The notes beneath the pieces are model-generated. The model did no database searches. It had not been told where the DNA came from and saw only the letters and a program-made list of their open reading frames with translations. A stretch of DNA of 64,000 bases, taken from the NCBI RefSeq assembly GCF_000150955.2, contig NC_011672.1, positions 124,001 to 188,000 of the forward strand, read 5' to 3'. The position numbers were made by a program, and so were the translations under genes. Numbering within the stretch: position 1 is the first letter of the stretch; every line of letters starts with the position of its first letter. Shown here in pieces: positions 10,573-20,999 of the stretch. The stretch is from Phaeodactylum tricornutum CCAP 1055/1 (Eukaryota; Bacillariophyta; Bacillariophyceae; Surirellales; Neidiaceae).

Positions 10573-10733
10573 AATACGAACGCGTAAAAGCGTATCCTCT
10601 AGACACTAACTACTTGCGATGGAATTTAGACCAACACACACACACATATATTCCTAGAGTAGTCGTATTCCATGCCAACACAACGAAACCGTGCCATTTC
10701 TAGATTGATAGTTTGTTGGTGTGTGTGTGTGTT
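10573..10733. repeat. Inverted AC/GT dinucleotide runs between convergent genes
   Basis: Between the ends of the methyltransferase and eL36 genes lie an (AC)n run at about 10634-10648 and a (GT)n run at about 10719-10733. They are complementary and 70 bp apart, so a transcript from either strand could form a hairpin. This may simply be two microsatellites. Confidence 0.5.
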
Positions 10734-11320
10734 TTACTTGGTACCGGCGGCAGCACGGGCACGTTGCTGTGCGTTGACGGCCTTGATGTCCTCACGCTTT
10801 TGCAAAGCGCGCTTGTGGGAACCCAAACGACGCTTGGCGAACTTGTAAATGCGCTTGTCAGCCGAAGCTCCGCCCGTCTTGATCATATCAAGAATACGGC
10901 GTTCGTACGGAGCCAGTCCAACGACTTCCCGGGCAATGGCGCGCGTCAAAGCCGTGCGTTTACCCAATTTCTGTTATCCAACAAAGAAACAAAAATACAC
11001 GTGTGAGAATAAAAAGAGTGACTCCCAACGTAACTAAGCTCCCAACCATACACATCCCGTTCTCGGGTGTCGGCAACAAGCGTAAAACAGAGTTGGGGAA
11101 CCGTGGAGACGTCGCGCTTTCGACGGATCTATCGGTACCACAGATCTTCCTTGTACGGCTAGCGGAAGCTCCTCTTCCTCACACACACACAAGGACAGCA
11201 CATGTCCAACACTGTGCAAAAGGTACTTACACCCTTGCGGGAACTAGGCTTGGGCTTGAGATCTCTCTGCTCGGTGACGTGACCCGAGTTGGCTCCTTTG
11301 GCGTATCCTGTTCGTGCCAT
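10734..11320 (-). CDS. 60S ribosomal protein eL36
   Basis: Cytosolic large-subunit ribosomal protein. Two exons on the minus strand: exon 1 is 11231-11320 (30 codons, start ATG at 11320), the intron is 10971-11230 (260 bp, donor GTAAGT, acceptor CAG) and exon 2 is 10734-10970. The join is phase 0 and restores the conserved order [13 protein letters not shown], matching the RRGRLTK region of animal eL36. The spliced protein is 108 residues against about 105 in human, with the [14 protein letters not shown] signature and the basic C-terminal helix ([14 protein letters not shown]). It is divergent from eL34 at 12131, so the two ribosomal protein genes may share control over the 810 bp between them. 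An intron right after a short first exon is common in ribosomal protein genes. Confidence 0.95.
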
Positions 11321-12130
11321 GGTTAGAATGCAATGTAAGATAGGAACGGTACACACACGAGTGCAATGATGATGGGACGGAGACCGTGAAGGAAAGAGAC
11401 TGGGCCGTTCCTTTGGTGGTGGTGCACGGGGAAGGCAGGCAGGCAGGGGCGTGGGGTGGGGACTGCGGGAAGGACACCGACCTTTCCCAAAGAAACTAAA
11501 GTAGTTCCTTCGTCTCGTAGAAATTACGTGCTTTTGGGGGACATGGCAGGGATTTACCACTTACCCCTATTACTTGCGTCTACACGCGATGCGACTACGG
11601 ATACGCAATCCACCCCGAGACGCCAACACCCCAAACCCATCCCCCCTCCCCAAACCACATCCAACCGCAGCTCCCACCCTCTGTACTGACGACTCGCACA
11701 ACAGCATCCCCATCTCGGTTTGTCGTTGTCGTCGTTCTTCTTTGAATCGTTCAGGTGAGACCACATCAAGTGTGTGTAATTGATGTATTGGTCTGTTATA
11801 TTGTGTATAGATAGACATTGAGTACTCCGCTAATCACACGTCAGGAGAGCGTACGACACGCGAGGGGAAAGGAAGGTAAAAAGTCTTGTGAGCGAAGGAA
11901 CCATTGGAAAACGCCCACGGGAATAGCAACACTCGTGTCAGTACACTGTCGAATTGGAACTCGTTAGCCTATTTCATTGTATGCTTGGATTCCCCCCTTA
12001 GTTAAACGCCCTTTATTTTCTCACCATCCTCTCTTGGTTTATTCTTTTCTCTCAACAGTTGTACGGTTCCGTGTCGTAATCTCGACGCCACCACACCCTT
12101 ACACGTATACATATAACACACACACAGACA
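11321..12130. promoter_or_regulatory. Shared upstream region of the eL36 and eL34 genes
   Basis: About 810 bp between the start codons of two divergent ribosomal protein genes. It is rich in pyrimidine tracts and ACACAC runs, with CACACACAGACA just before the eL34 ATG. A shared or bidirectional promoter is likely by position only. Antisense and forward open frames here are low-complexity and were not called. Confidence 0.45.
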
Positions 12131-12469
12131 ATGCCGGATTCCCGTTGGACCCGCGATGGCACCCGCCACGCCTACAACACGACCTCGAACAAATACCGGG
12201 CCGTCCGGACTCCCGGTGGAGTGCTGAAAGGACAGCGCATTGGCAAAACGAGCAAGGGAGTCAAGTGCTGCGATTGCAAGAATACCCTCGCCGGTATTAA
12301 GCACTTGCCCTCCGGATCCATCCGTCGTACCAAGAAGCGGGAACGTACCGTCAGTCGGGCCTACGGTGGAGCCGCCTGTCACGGATGCGTCCGTCAACGC
12401 ATCCTGCGCGCGTTCCTACTGGAAGAACAAAAGGCCGTCAAGAAAGTATTGGCCGAGCGAAAGAAGTAA
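12131..12469 (+). CDS. 60S ribosomal protein eL34
   Basis: Cytosolic large-subunit ribosomal protein of 112 residues, single exon. The family is evident from YNTTSNKYRAVRTPGG near the N-terminus, the CxxC pair in KCCDCKNTLAGIKHL, the second pair CHGCVRQRILRAFL, and the lysine-rich C-terminal helix. Length matches the usual 110-120 residues. The four cysteines needed for the zinc ribbon are present. The ATG at 12131 lies directly behind an ACACACAGACA tract. Divergent partner of eL36. Confidence 0.95.
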   Translation: MPDSRWTRDGTRHAYNTTSNKYRAVRTPGGVLKGQRIGKTSKGVKCCDCKNTLAGIKHLPSGSIRRTKKRERTVSRAYGGAACHGCVRQRILRAFLLEEQKAVKKVLAERKK

Positions 12470-12689
12470 ACTTACAACACTACTAGTAACGCAAAAAGGA
12501 CGTGAGCTTGGACAGACTAGTAGGAGCGTCTTGTGGATTGCCCACCTAATGTGAAACAACCAAACTTTTAATCCTGTTTCATCTGCCGTACGTTCGGAAC
12601 ATCCATACACATTCTTTCTAGTAATGTCGAACTACGTAGCTTGGGTTATGCATTCGTTTCACAATATACTTTGTGTTGGCAACTCACAG

Positions 12690-14473
12690 TCAATGTAGAT
12701 GAAGTAGCATACGGTGAGGATTCGACACGTAGCTCGCAAAGGCTAGATGAAACCGGGCCAGTGTGGCTCCGTCCAAGATACGGTGATCGCCGGCCCAAGA
12801 TACGTGGAGAATATTCGTGGCGACTACCGTATTCTTGTCCGAGGGGTTGGCGCCGTCGTCGTCGTCCTCCACAAACCGCGGTACGCGCTGAATCCGCCCC
12901 AAAGCTCCCATGGCCACCAAGGGTGGCACCAATACCGGTTTCAATGTTTGACCCACATTCATACTGCCAATATTGGAAAGCGTAAACGTAGGAGTCGTCA
13001 AATCGTCTGCATGGAGACGGGATTCGGTCGCGGCGGCTTTTAGCCGATTCAGTTCGATTTGCAGCTCCAGCAGCGAACGTTGCTCGCAGCCGCGAACAAC
13101 CGGCACCACGAGACCCCGAGGAGTGGCCATGGCCACTCCCAAGTCGTGTCGAGGCAGCAGCCGGACCTGGAAGTTTTGTAGAAACGCGTCGGTGTCGCCT
13201 TCGATCCGACTGTTGAGCATGGGGTATTCGCCCAATGCGAGACTGCACGCCTTTAGAAAAAACGCGAGTAAGGATATTTGTACCTCGTCGGGTCCCTGAC
13301 GTGCAGCGTTAATTTGCCTACGACAGGCAAGCAGCTGGTCGACGACAATTTCGTCGCCCAGACCCATGTGCGGAATTTGCAACGACGCCGTCATCGTTTG
13401 TGCCATGAGACGATGGTAACCTTTGAGGGCAACAACTTCTCCGGCGGTGTCGTTGTCAACCAGTCCTTGTTGACGATTTTTAAGGGATGCTTCTTGCCCA
13501 GCAACCGTCTGGCCAACAGCTGCGCTGGCGGTACGTTCGATCAAGGACGCATCAGTAGTCGTTTGGCGAGGGGCCTTCCATTCTCCTGTTTCTTGATCCT
13601 GTTGCTGCACTCCCACTTCTCGTAGATAGGTCAGTACATCCGTTTTGAGCAGCCGACCGCGCGGCCCGGTGCCGCGTATACCCGACAAATCTAGATTGTG
13701 TTCGTGTCCCAGTCGGCGTACCGCCGGGGAAGCTTGGAATTTCGAGTCCCCGCGTACCGTGCTGCCTTTGTCGTCGTCCGACCGGAGATGGTTTTCCGAA
13801 TTGTGCGAGATGCTGCTTCCCTCCGACAACGAATCCAGCGGAGGATAACGTTGCTGGACTGGTTGTCTTCGGGCCTTTTGAGGCCACGCTTGGAGACCAT
13901 GTCACTGCCGGTCGGGTGCAGGTACAGAAGGGCCTCCCCTACACGAATCATATCACCGACGTTGCCTTCCAATGATGCCACCAAGCCGTCGTACCGAGAG
14001 GTAATTTCCACGGTCGCCTTGTCCGACTGAACTTCGCAAATCTTGTCAAACTGCTGTACGCGATCCCCCGCGTTCACGTACCACTGCAGCAATTCCACTT
14101 CCGCAATGCCTTCGCCGATGTCTGCGAGTAAAAAGGGCACGGATGATTTGTTTTGGTCTGGGATTTGTTGCGATTGTGTGTCTGTATTGGTGTTGACCAC
14201 GGCGGTGGAGAAACCCGACACCAGCATGTTTGAATGACATTGGTTGCGGGCAAAAGAACCTCGGAGGTACCAACAGGTGTTACTCGTAGGCAGAGAGTTA
14301 TCCCAGCAGTGATGTTGGTTCCGCTCCGAGAGACGGTTTGCGGAGGAGGCGCTCGCCTTCATTTTCGTTCGAGCCGAGGAGTCCAAAGGGCGCACGGCCG
14401 AATTTGATCGCCACGCCAAGGAATGAGGCCATCTTGGCCAGACGTTTACCAAAAAAGACTTTGGTGGGATCAT
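12690..14473 (-). CDS. Branched-chain 2-oxoacid dehydrogenase E2 (dihydrolipoyl transacylase)
   Basis: Mitochondrial E2 core subunit, which transfers branched acyl groups from lipoyl-lysine to CoA in Val/Leu/Ile breakdown. Order: a basic presequence (about 100 residues), a lipoyl domain (FLLADIGEGIAEVELLQWYV and the lipoylation loop VQSDKATVEITSRY), a peripheral-subunit-binding domain (ASPAVRRLGHEHNLDLSGI..GTGPRGRL), then the acyltransferase domain ending in the catalytic DHRILDG. The lipoyl part and the rest are in different frames, changing between about 13905 and 13750. A 77-nt intron (13821-13897, donor GTCTCC, acceptor GGAG) restores the frame but has weak sites; a 140-nt alternative or a single-base indel in the sequence is also possible. 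The start ATG at 14473 faces the divergent gene at 15213. Confidence 0.88.
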
Positions 14474-15212
14474 TTTGAAGAAGTATGTTGTTGTTGTTTA
14501 CGCGAGTCGAACGTACACTATTCGAAACCGGGTCGCGTATCGATTGCCATTGTTCTCGTTGCGAAGGTCATTCACCGGACTTGACAGGGTTCGTGTCGTC
14601 GATTCTCGGTGCAGAATTCGCCACCATTTTGGTCGTGTTCGATAAGTGTCCGGGGGACGACGCGTTCGCTTGAAATGTCCAACGTCGGACAGCAGCTTCT
14701 CAAGAAGTTGGAAAAAGAAGATCCGGCCCAAAGTCATATAATACAAGACAACTCGTCATTCCAAACGGTCAGTAAGTGATGCCTGAACCGACTAGCATCT
14801 CTACGTTTGGGCGTTTCAAAATCCTTCGGACCGCGCGAATGGGGGTATACACTATACATGTCCATTTACGAGTAAGATTTTCTCTGAAATAAGTTTCTTC
14901 CTTTAACGGCTCGAAGCTATATTTTTGTGAGGACCACTCAATAAATATTTCCGGGCCGATCGTTTTTTCGTTTCGCCCGTCGCGCGCATGATAGGGAATA
15001 ATGCCAGCCTCGCAGGCACTTGCTGTCGGCCGGCCAGGAAAATGCCTCGGATTGCTCGGTTTGTTGCACAACTTCCAAAAGTCATAGCGTCAGAAAGTCG
15101 GGAATGGTAGTACAATAATAGACACCACAAACGCTCCGCATCAACCTGTGTGGAAAGGACCACAAAGAGACAACAAGATCACAGCGAAATAGTCACCGAA
15201 CGCACAGGAGAC
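14474..15212. other. Divergent intergenic region
   Basis: About 740 bp between the start codons of the E2 gene and the AMSH/USP8-dimer-domain gene. Open frames here are short and unlike known proteins. It presumably contains both promoters. Confidence 0.45.
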
Positions 15213-17108
15213 ATGTCGAGACATTCAGTGCCAGCTTCAATCGCAACGTACCAAAAAAGGTCTTCAGCTCGCAAGTCTGAGCCAGTACTTCCCCGAAGTT
15301 TCACACTTCATCGCGACTACGATTCTCCACTCGGCTGCGAAGATGCAACCGAAGTCGAGAAACGCTATAGACAAAATAACGTTCACCCTTCTACCCTACA
15401 TGGGCATCAAACTGAGCGTCAAATTTCACCAAACGCCGTTGTCAATCGTGACACCACCTCTATTTCGTCTTCTCAGGAATCGCTGAAAAAGGCGGAAGAA
15501 TGGCGCAGACCAGGCAAAACATTTCGGAATCGCATCATTGCCGAAGATGAGAAAAAAGAAGGCGGACTAGCAAATTTAAGTATCTCTCGAGTCAAACCAG
15601 CAAGCATCATTCGTTACTACGATGTGGCCAATCAGGTACGGTTTGAACGAGCGAGGGTAGGCCTTATATTTTGCATCGCGCTTCTGAATAACCACAGTCT
15701 CCTTTTGTTACTCACACTTCCTAAATTGATGCAGGTTTTGGATCAGTTTGTCAATCATCCGATTGCAAACCGTGCAGAGTTGGAAAAAGCCTACCTTTTG
15801 GGTACCCGTCTGGTCAAATTTTTGTCCACCGTCTTGCCTACCCACCCTGACTATATGCTGGGAGCGACAGCACTAGAGCGGGATCAATCTCATGAGCAGC
15901 TCTTACAGTTGATTCAGTTTTTGGACCAAATGGCTCGTATCATTGATGAACAAGAGCATTCCGCGTACATTTCGCGAGTCTTGGAGCAGCACCAACGGAA
16001 GACTCCCTTTCAGGAGTCCACCTGGTCGCAGGAAAAAGCCGGAAGCTACGGAACTGATTTGACTCCCAAGCATGCACCAAAAAAGGATACATCCGCGTGG
16101 ATGGCGCATTCCTTTGGAGAGGAAGACCGTGGGCTTTCCCCTCCAGTACACAGAAATCCGGCGAGCGTAATGGAATACACCGAGCGGAGCTCGAGGGAAT
16201 CGTTACCTTCTTATACCGAGCATCAAATGCAACGTCCCTCGCACCGCAAAGATAGCTCTTTTGGAACAACTGCGACCATGTCTCTTTCCCGAAGCAGTGT
16301 TGACGCCAACTCGGCGATAGATCCTACCGATTGGCCTGTACCCGATTTCCGACAGCATAGCCCACCGCCGCGAAATCAGCCTAGGCATGCGCTGGAACGG
16401 GCTACCGATGGAAGTTGTCCAGCACAAGGGTATTTATGCAAGAGAAGGCCAGGAATGCGGGCCTTGGTCGACGAAGGGGATCCGAAACCTTCTCCTTCGC
16501 GAGGTCGTACAAGTGGCCGGCACAAGCAAGAAGTCGCGAAAGATGGCTGGCCGGCTTGGGATATTCCCAATGTGGAGCAGCGACCTAAGGGGATCCTTCA
16601 CAAGTCAAATGAGAAAAGCTCTTACCGCAGCGCACAAATGCTCCATACGAGACAGCATTGGAACGGGAGCTCGATCGAGGCTCAGAATGTGCCAACCTCT
16701 ATACACCTGGTAGATTTTACGCACGTCCGCGACGAAACGAGAGGAACGACCAAGAACATCCCTCAAATGGGAAACAAAAATGAGCAGGTCTCAACGGCAC
16801 AACGATTACAGCAGCAAGAACGAACGCTGATGGCCAAACACCATGAGCGTTTCTTCGAATCTATACCTCGAACGTCTCAGATGGGAGATTACGCCGACTT
16901 CGTAGACTGGATGGATTCGAAACAGCGACCAGGCAAGTCTCTCCATTCTAAGAAAAGCGGAAAGCAAGAAGGCTCTCTAGCGAACGAGTCGCTGCAGTTC
17001 GCCTACATGAATGACAACAACAAAGGCGAAGCGACAATGGGCTTGAGCAAACGAGAACGTGTTTTTCAGCCTTTCCGCAATTGCGTGAAATTTCTACTTG
17101 AACCGTAG
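15213..17108 (+). CDS. Protein with a USP8/AMSH-type N-terminal dimerisation domain
   Basis: Two exons: 15213-15635 and 15735-17108. The intron (15636-15734) is exactly 99 bp with no stop, so it can be read through; donor GTACGG, acceptor GATGCAG. Splicing makes IIRYYDVANQ-VLDQFVNHP continuous, giving a 598-residue protein. Residues about 130-185 (RYYDVANQ..AELEKAYLLGTRLVKFLSTVLPTHPDY) resemble the helical USP8_dimer domain at the N-terminus of AMSH/STAMBP and USP8, whose AMSH form has a similar RYY..N.E.AFILY..Y..LF...LP.H.DY pattern. A helical, possibly coiled segment follows (about 205-235). The remaining 350 residues are Ser/Arg/Gln-rich; neither a JAMM nor a USP catalytic domain is visible. 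An endosomal or ESCRT-linked scaffold role is inference. The start at 15213 is the first ATG. Confidence 0.65.
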   Translation: MSRHSVPASIATYQKRSSARKSEPVLPRSFTLHRDYDSPLGCEDATEVEKRYRQNNVHPSTLHGHQTERQISPNAVVNRDTTSISSSQESLKKAEEWRRPGKTFRNRIIAEDEKKEGGLANLSISRVKPASIIRYYDVANQVRFERARVGLIFCIALLNNHSLLLLLTLPKLMQVLDQFVNHPIANRAELEKAYLLGTRLVKFLSTVLPTHPDYMLGATALERDQSHEQLLQLIQFLDQMARIIDEQEHSAYISRVLEQHQRKTPFQESTWSQEKAGSYGTDLTPKHAPKKDTSAWMAHSFGEEDRGLSPPVHRNPASVMEYTERSSRESLPSYTEHQMQRPSHRKDSSFGTTATMSLSRSSVDANSAIDPTDWPVPDFRQHSPPPRNQPRHALERATDGSCPAQGYLCKRRPGMRALVDEGDPKPSPSRGRTSGRHKQEVAKDGWPAWDIPNVEQRPKGILHKSNEKSSYRSAQMLHTRQHWNGSSIEAQNVPTSIHLVDFTHVRDETRGTTKNIPQMGNKNEQVSTAQRLQQQERTLMAKHHERFFESIPRTSQMGDYADFVDWMDSKQRPGKSLHSKKSGKQEGSLANESLQFAYMNDNNKGEATMGLSKRERVFQPFRNCVKFLLEP

Positions 17109-17691
17109 TCGTGCAAAGTGACTGCAAGACGAATTGTTCCAGCCTGGTATGTTTCGAATTATCCACTCATGGGGAGTAAGCAATTTTTTCGAATCTAAAA
17201 GCAAGGTCACAAGGAAGGAAAACGGAGAATAATTGCAACGGATTATCGTCTTCCGCTTTGTAGAAACTAAAATGTATAATGTTAGCATAGCATGTCCAAC
17301 GATTTTTGAGCTTTTTGTTTGCGTTTGTGCTTCTATTGTTCCCATTCTGATCGAGTCAGCCTTTCGCAGTCAAATTCGGACTTGGGAGAAACCTCGAGTG
17401 AACTGTGGCTTGTGCATCTTGCTACATCGTTGCTTGTCAAAACAATTTCCTATCTTGTAGCGCAAGGAATGCATGGAGAAGGCTAAAAATCAGTAGATAG
17501 GGGAAGAGAATTCCCACTAGATGGTACTGATAGCGATTGCTCCACTCATTCCTTACTGGTTCACTCCAGTCCCAGCATTCTTCCATCGACTGACTTATAG
17601 TAAGAATAAAGCGAAATAAATTTACAGTGTGTATAAGAGCTAGTTTGCAAAAATTAGCCACCAAAATTGGGAGAGTAAAGACACAGGACGT
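17109..17691. other. Convergent 3' intergenic region
   Basis: About 580 bp between two converging genes. Only short open frames occur; nothing recognisable. Confidence 0.5.
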
Positions 17692-18625
17692 CTACGAAAG
17701 GCTCGCAGAGGCCCAGCTCTTATACGCCTCTATGTCTTTTTCTGTACTTGCAACCAGTTCTTCCCAATTGTGGTTTGCAAGGGACACAGCCTGAGTCGTT
17801 TGCCACGCCTTTGTCAGCTCGTTTTTGAAAAATATGTTCTTGACTGCCTGAGGAAGCTTCTCTCCTTTAGGTAGATCAACTTTGCTGACAGGCCAACTGA
17901 GTAAATCTTTCTTAGTCTGCGAGTTGCAAGATAACTTGTTGCAGCCAAGAGCGACGCGACCAAGGCGTAAGAGCTGAATCTCCCTGAGTATCACCTGTAC
18001 CGCCTCAAAAGTTTTTATTCCTAGGCGATGTTTCAATATGACTGTTCGATCTTGCTCCCGCGAGATCTTTCGTACCTTGCGTTTCATAAGCGCCGCGAGT
18101 ATTGCATACAGCCGCTTATCCAAGGTTTCCAAATCTTCGTAGACTTTTGGTGTTGAAGCTGTCTTGAACAATAGATGTTCTACGGCTTTCGCTGTCGTTT
18201 TTACGTCCTTTTCTGCGCTTTTGAGTTTGATTCGAATGCGTTGCTCACTGTTCAGTGAAGGGAGAGGCAAGGAGCGAGAGCATTCGGGTTGGTAATCGTG
18301 GAGTCAGAATGCACAGGGCCTGGCGGAATGAACAATGAAAACAAAGCACTTACAGTAATAGAAGCATCTTTTCGCGTGGAAGCAAGATTGATTCAGACTG
18401 GCACTTCGCGTTCGTCTTTGAGGGCCTATCGCAAATTGCCATACTGTCTTCGCTCGTCTTCGAGACACAATTGCGTTTCTTCTCCACAGACGTCTGTGGC
18501 TGGATCGATTCCTCTAAGGTCTCCTTCGTGTTCTTGCGCAGTAAGTTGGGATTCCAATACTTCCGCAGAGTATTGGGAATTTTCTCCTGCTCTTTGAGCC
18601 AGTATTGTTTGCGATCGTTTTCCAT
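17692..18625 (-). CDS. Unknown lysine-rich helical protein, two exons
   Basis: Exon 1 is 18354-18625 (ATG at 18625), the intron is 18248-18353 (106 bp, donor GTAAGT, acceptor CAG) and exon 2 is 17692-18247. The join is phase 2 and gives a 275-residue protein running KMLLLLEQRIRIKLKS across the junction. It is basic and predicted mostly helical, with segments such as YEDLETLDKRLYAILAALMKRKVRK and a C-terminal NWEELVASTEKDIEAYKSW. There is no signal peptide or membrane segment, and I do not recognise a family. The consistent splice phase and the long coherent helical pattern support a real gene. It converges on the gene ending at 17108. Confidence 0.65.
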
Positions 18626-20129
18626 GTTGGGTTGCTGATTTTGCTTGCGCAGTGTTCGTTCTCTCTATTTTACGCTAACGACGACACCGGAACGCCTGTT
18701 GTGGTCTTGAAGGTGTGAGCGATTAGTCCGATCGAGGAGCAAAACTCCGAAAAAGCGGACCTTCTACGCGAAGTCTCGTCCAAGACTAACACGTCATTAA
18801 CAGTAAATACAGAGTCAGGTCACGACCAATTTCTGGAGAAGGACTCATTAGCTTCGGGATAAACGTTCCAATTAAAAGGCAAGGGATCGCGGAAAAACGA
18901 TGGTAGCTATAGACAAAATCAATCCGCAGACATAGGCATCGTTGGTCATTTGTCAATAAGAAGCTCGAAAGTCGAGCAGGTCATTCCATGCAAAATGACA
19001 TTTTTAGTGAAAGGTGCGTATGTAGATGAATGGAAGTGACTGATTGCGAATTCATCGTAATTGGTACAGTCACATCTCTACATTGCTTCCAACCTTCTTT
19101 AGGTCGGAACGACTTACAACTACCTCCTATATATTTAAAAAAGCAATAAACCATATATCTCTACTTTGTTCTCCTCTTTTCATTTAACACCAACGTGTAA
19201 ACAATTTCCGGAGACATCCTCTAGTTCACTGTCAAAGCGTTGAATCCAAGTGTTCCTGGATGTTCCAACAATCCACATGCCAACATATCTGAACCAACCT
19301 GACTGTGAAGGAACTGTTACCCAGTAAGACTGAGAGTGAAGAAGTTACAGTTTGTGTTATCAGTAGCACTCGCCCAGTCCGTCATGCAAAACACTAACGT
19401 CTTATGTAAAGATCAGATCCCAGTCAATTTTCTTACACTTACGGTGTATAAAATTCTCTCCGAAAATTCAGAGACCGTACCTAGCGAAGAGAAAAGTGCA
19501 TTATCTGCGCTGTCAATGTTGGATAACGCGTAGTAAGTACGTCTCTAGCGAAGAGAGAAGGGCAATTTCTGCGCTACCAATGTTGGATAAAGCGTAGTAA
19601 GTGGGATTCCGAACGTTTGCTGACGTCCCTTAGACGGAAATTGATCTACCGCAATATGTTTTTAATTCTTTCAAGCAAATACTCAGCTTGTTCCCCTACG
19701 TCCAAAGTATAGTCCCAAAGGTGTTACACTAGAGAAGTACGTAGTTCATTGACTGTCAGTATGGCAATCATCGAGGAACGGGTGGGACATTTTCACTTTT
19801 GGCGCATTTGGGTTTCACTGTTATCGATTTTGCTTTGCCGCATTGTGACAAAAAAATGTGGCACTGCTGGGCAAAACTTGCTTTTCCTACCTCAATCTGC
19901 GTTTATCTTTTCCATTGTTCAACCTCGCCATCTTCGCCATATAGCCTGAACTGCTCACATTGCATACTATATTGTTGTGGAACCACAAGGCTGCTCATCG
20001 GAAAGTCATGACCTACTTGCTTTTCAAAGGAAGTCAATAATTTTAGATGCATTGTGGAACACGATGCTGTTGAATGATATGATCAAGCATATTATCCTAT
20101 TATGGTTTAAAGACATGGTGTATGTGTAA
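18626..20129. other. Intergenic region with a 64-bp tandem repeat
   Basis: About 1.5 kb without a confident gene. It contains the imperfect tandem repeat at 19477-19604 (separate entry) and a GTG-initiated open frame 19336-19533 that ends in the first repeat copy. A TGACTGTGA motif lies at 19300. No transposon termini were recognised. Confidence 0.5.
19477..19604. repeat. Tandem duplication of a 64-bp unit
   Basis: Two adjacent 64-bp copies (19477-19540 and 19541-19604) match at about 53 of 64 positions by eye. Both copies can be read as V-x-S-E-E-x-x-A-x-S-A-L-x-M-L-D-x-A followed by TAG. Because 64 is not a multiple of three the copies are in different frames. Third-position and conservative changes dominate, which hints that the unit was once coding. 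Confidence 0.75.
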
Positions 20130-20999
20130 TTAGTGGTCCTGGCGCAAATAACGAGACTCCTCTGTGCTGGCATCAGAGCGTCCCTGACAGAGGCTGAATG
20201 CACCCTTCACCAGAGTGGCTAAAATCAGAGCACTGGATACAATAATTGCACCATACCGAGCCTGATCAATTTGGGACCGTTCAAATGAAATAACAATAGA
20301 GGCGGCCGCACTGCCTAATTCAACGTATACACCCAGTAATGCCCAAGCCACAACGATCGGAATCACATAGTCAATATGTCTCCAGGCCGTAAACACACCT
20401 ATGAGGAACAAGGATGCAAGGCTACCGACGGCAGAAAGAAATTGTATATTGGTTGAGAATCCTTCTGCTACCAACACAACATTCAGATTGACAACCGTGG
20501 CAGCGAGAATCCAGCCGCAATGGAGCGTGAAAGGAAGCTTCCAAAGCACATAATCTCCTACCGAGGCTTGCTTAGGAATCAGAGAAAGTACGGCCTCAAC
20601 CAGAAAAACCAAGATCAGAACCATAAAACCAAGCGATAACCAAATGGCTTCGTTGCTGAAAGCAAGTGTCCAAGCCGCTTGCGCCACGCAAATTCGAAAG
20701 TATCCCATTCCAATCGCTGATATCCATTCGCTATTTCGATTTCGCTTCGAAACAGTCTGAAATATAACCCAAACAAGCTGAAAGGTGAAGATTAGTCCCC
20801 ATATTGAGAACGCCCATCCTACCGGTGTCACTAGTGTTTGATATTTGCGCGAGAGATCGCCGTTAGTAGGCAAGTCGAACAATCCGGCAACACCAATTCC
20901 ATAGGTGATCAGCACATTCAGGGTGTAAGCTATCAAGTTGATGATGTTTAAGCGGGTAATGGGGGAGCTGCTGAGCTCAGTGCGTTGATTGCCTGTCAT
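20130..20999 (-). CDS. TspO/MBR-like tryptophan-rich sensory membrane protein
   Basis: Integral membrane protein of 289 residues with about eight hydrophobic segments. The LVTPVGWAFSIWGLIFTFQLVW segment is typical of the long 'tryptophan-rich sensory protein' branch of the TspO/MBR superfamily found in cyanobacteria, actinobacteria and algae, and CGWILAATVVNLNVVL is another family element. TspO proteins bind porphyrins, cholesterol or other hydrophobic ligands; the ligand here is unknown. The N-terminus has no clear cleavable signal, and the tail is short and charged. Start ATG at 20999; a TCACAGTCA motif sits about 265 bp upstream. Single exon. The assignment rests on motif memory rather than a computed alignment. 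Confidence 0.65.
   Translation of the reverse strand: MTGNQRTELSSSPITRLNIINLIAYTLNVLITYGIGVAGLFDLPTNGDLSRKYQTLVTPVGWAFSIWGLIFTFQLVWVIFQTVSKRNRNSEWISAIGMGYFRICVAQAAWTLAFSNEAIWLSLGFMVLILVFLVEAVLSLIPKQASVGDYVLWKLPFTLHCGWILAATVVNLNVVLVAEGFSTNIQFLSAVGSLASLFLIGVFTAWRHIDYVIPIVVAWALLGVYVELGSAAASIVISFERSQIDQARYGAIIVSSALILATLVKGAFSLCQGRSDASTEESRYLRQDH

Noticed and set aside
12646-13248. Second minus frame of 200 codons over the E2 gene
   Set aside because: It is a frame shadow of the catalytic domain, which is well supported in the other frame.
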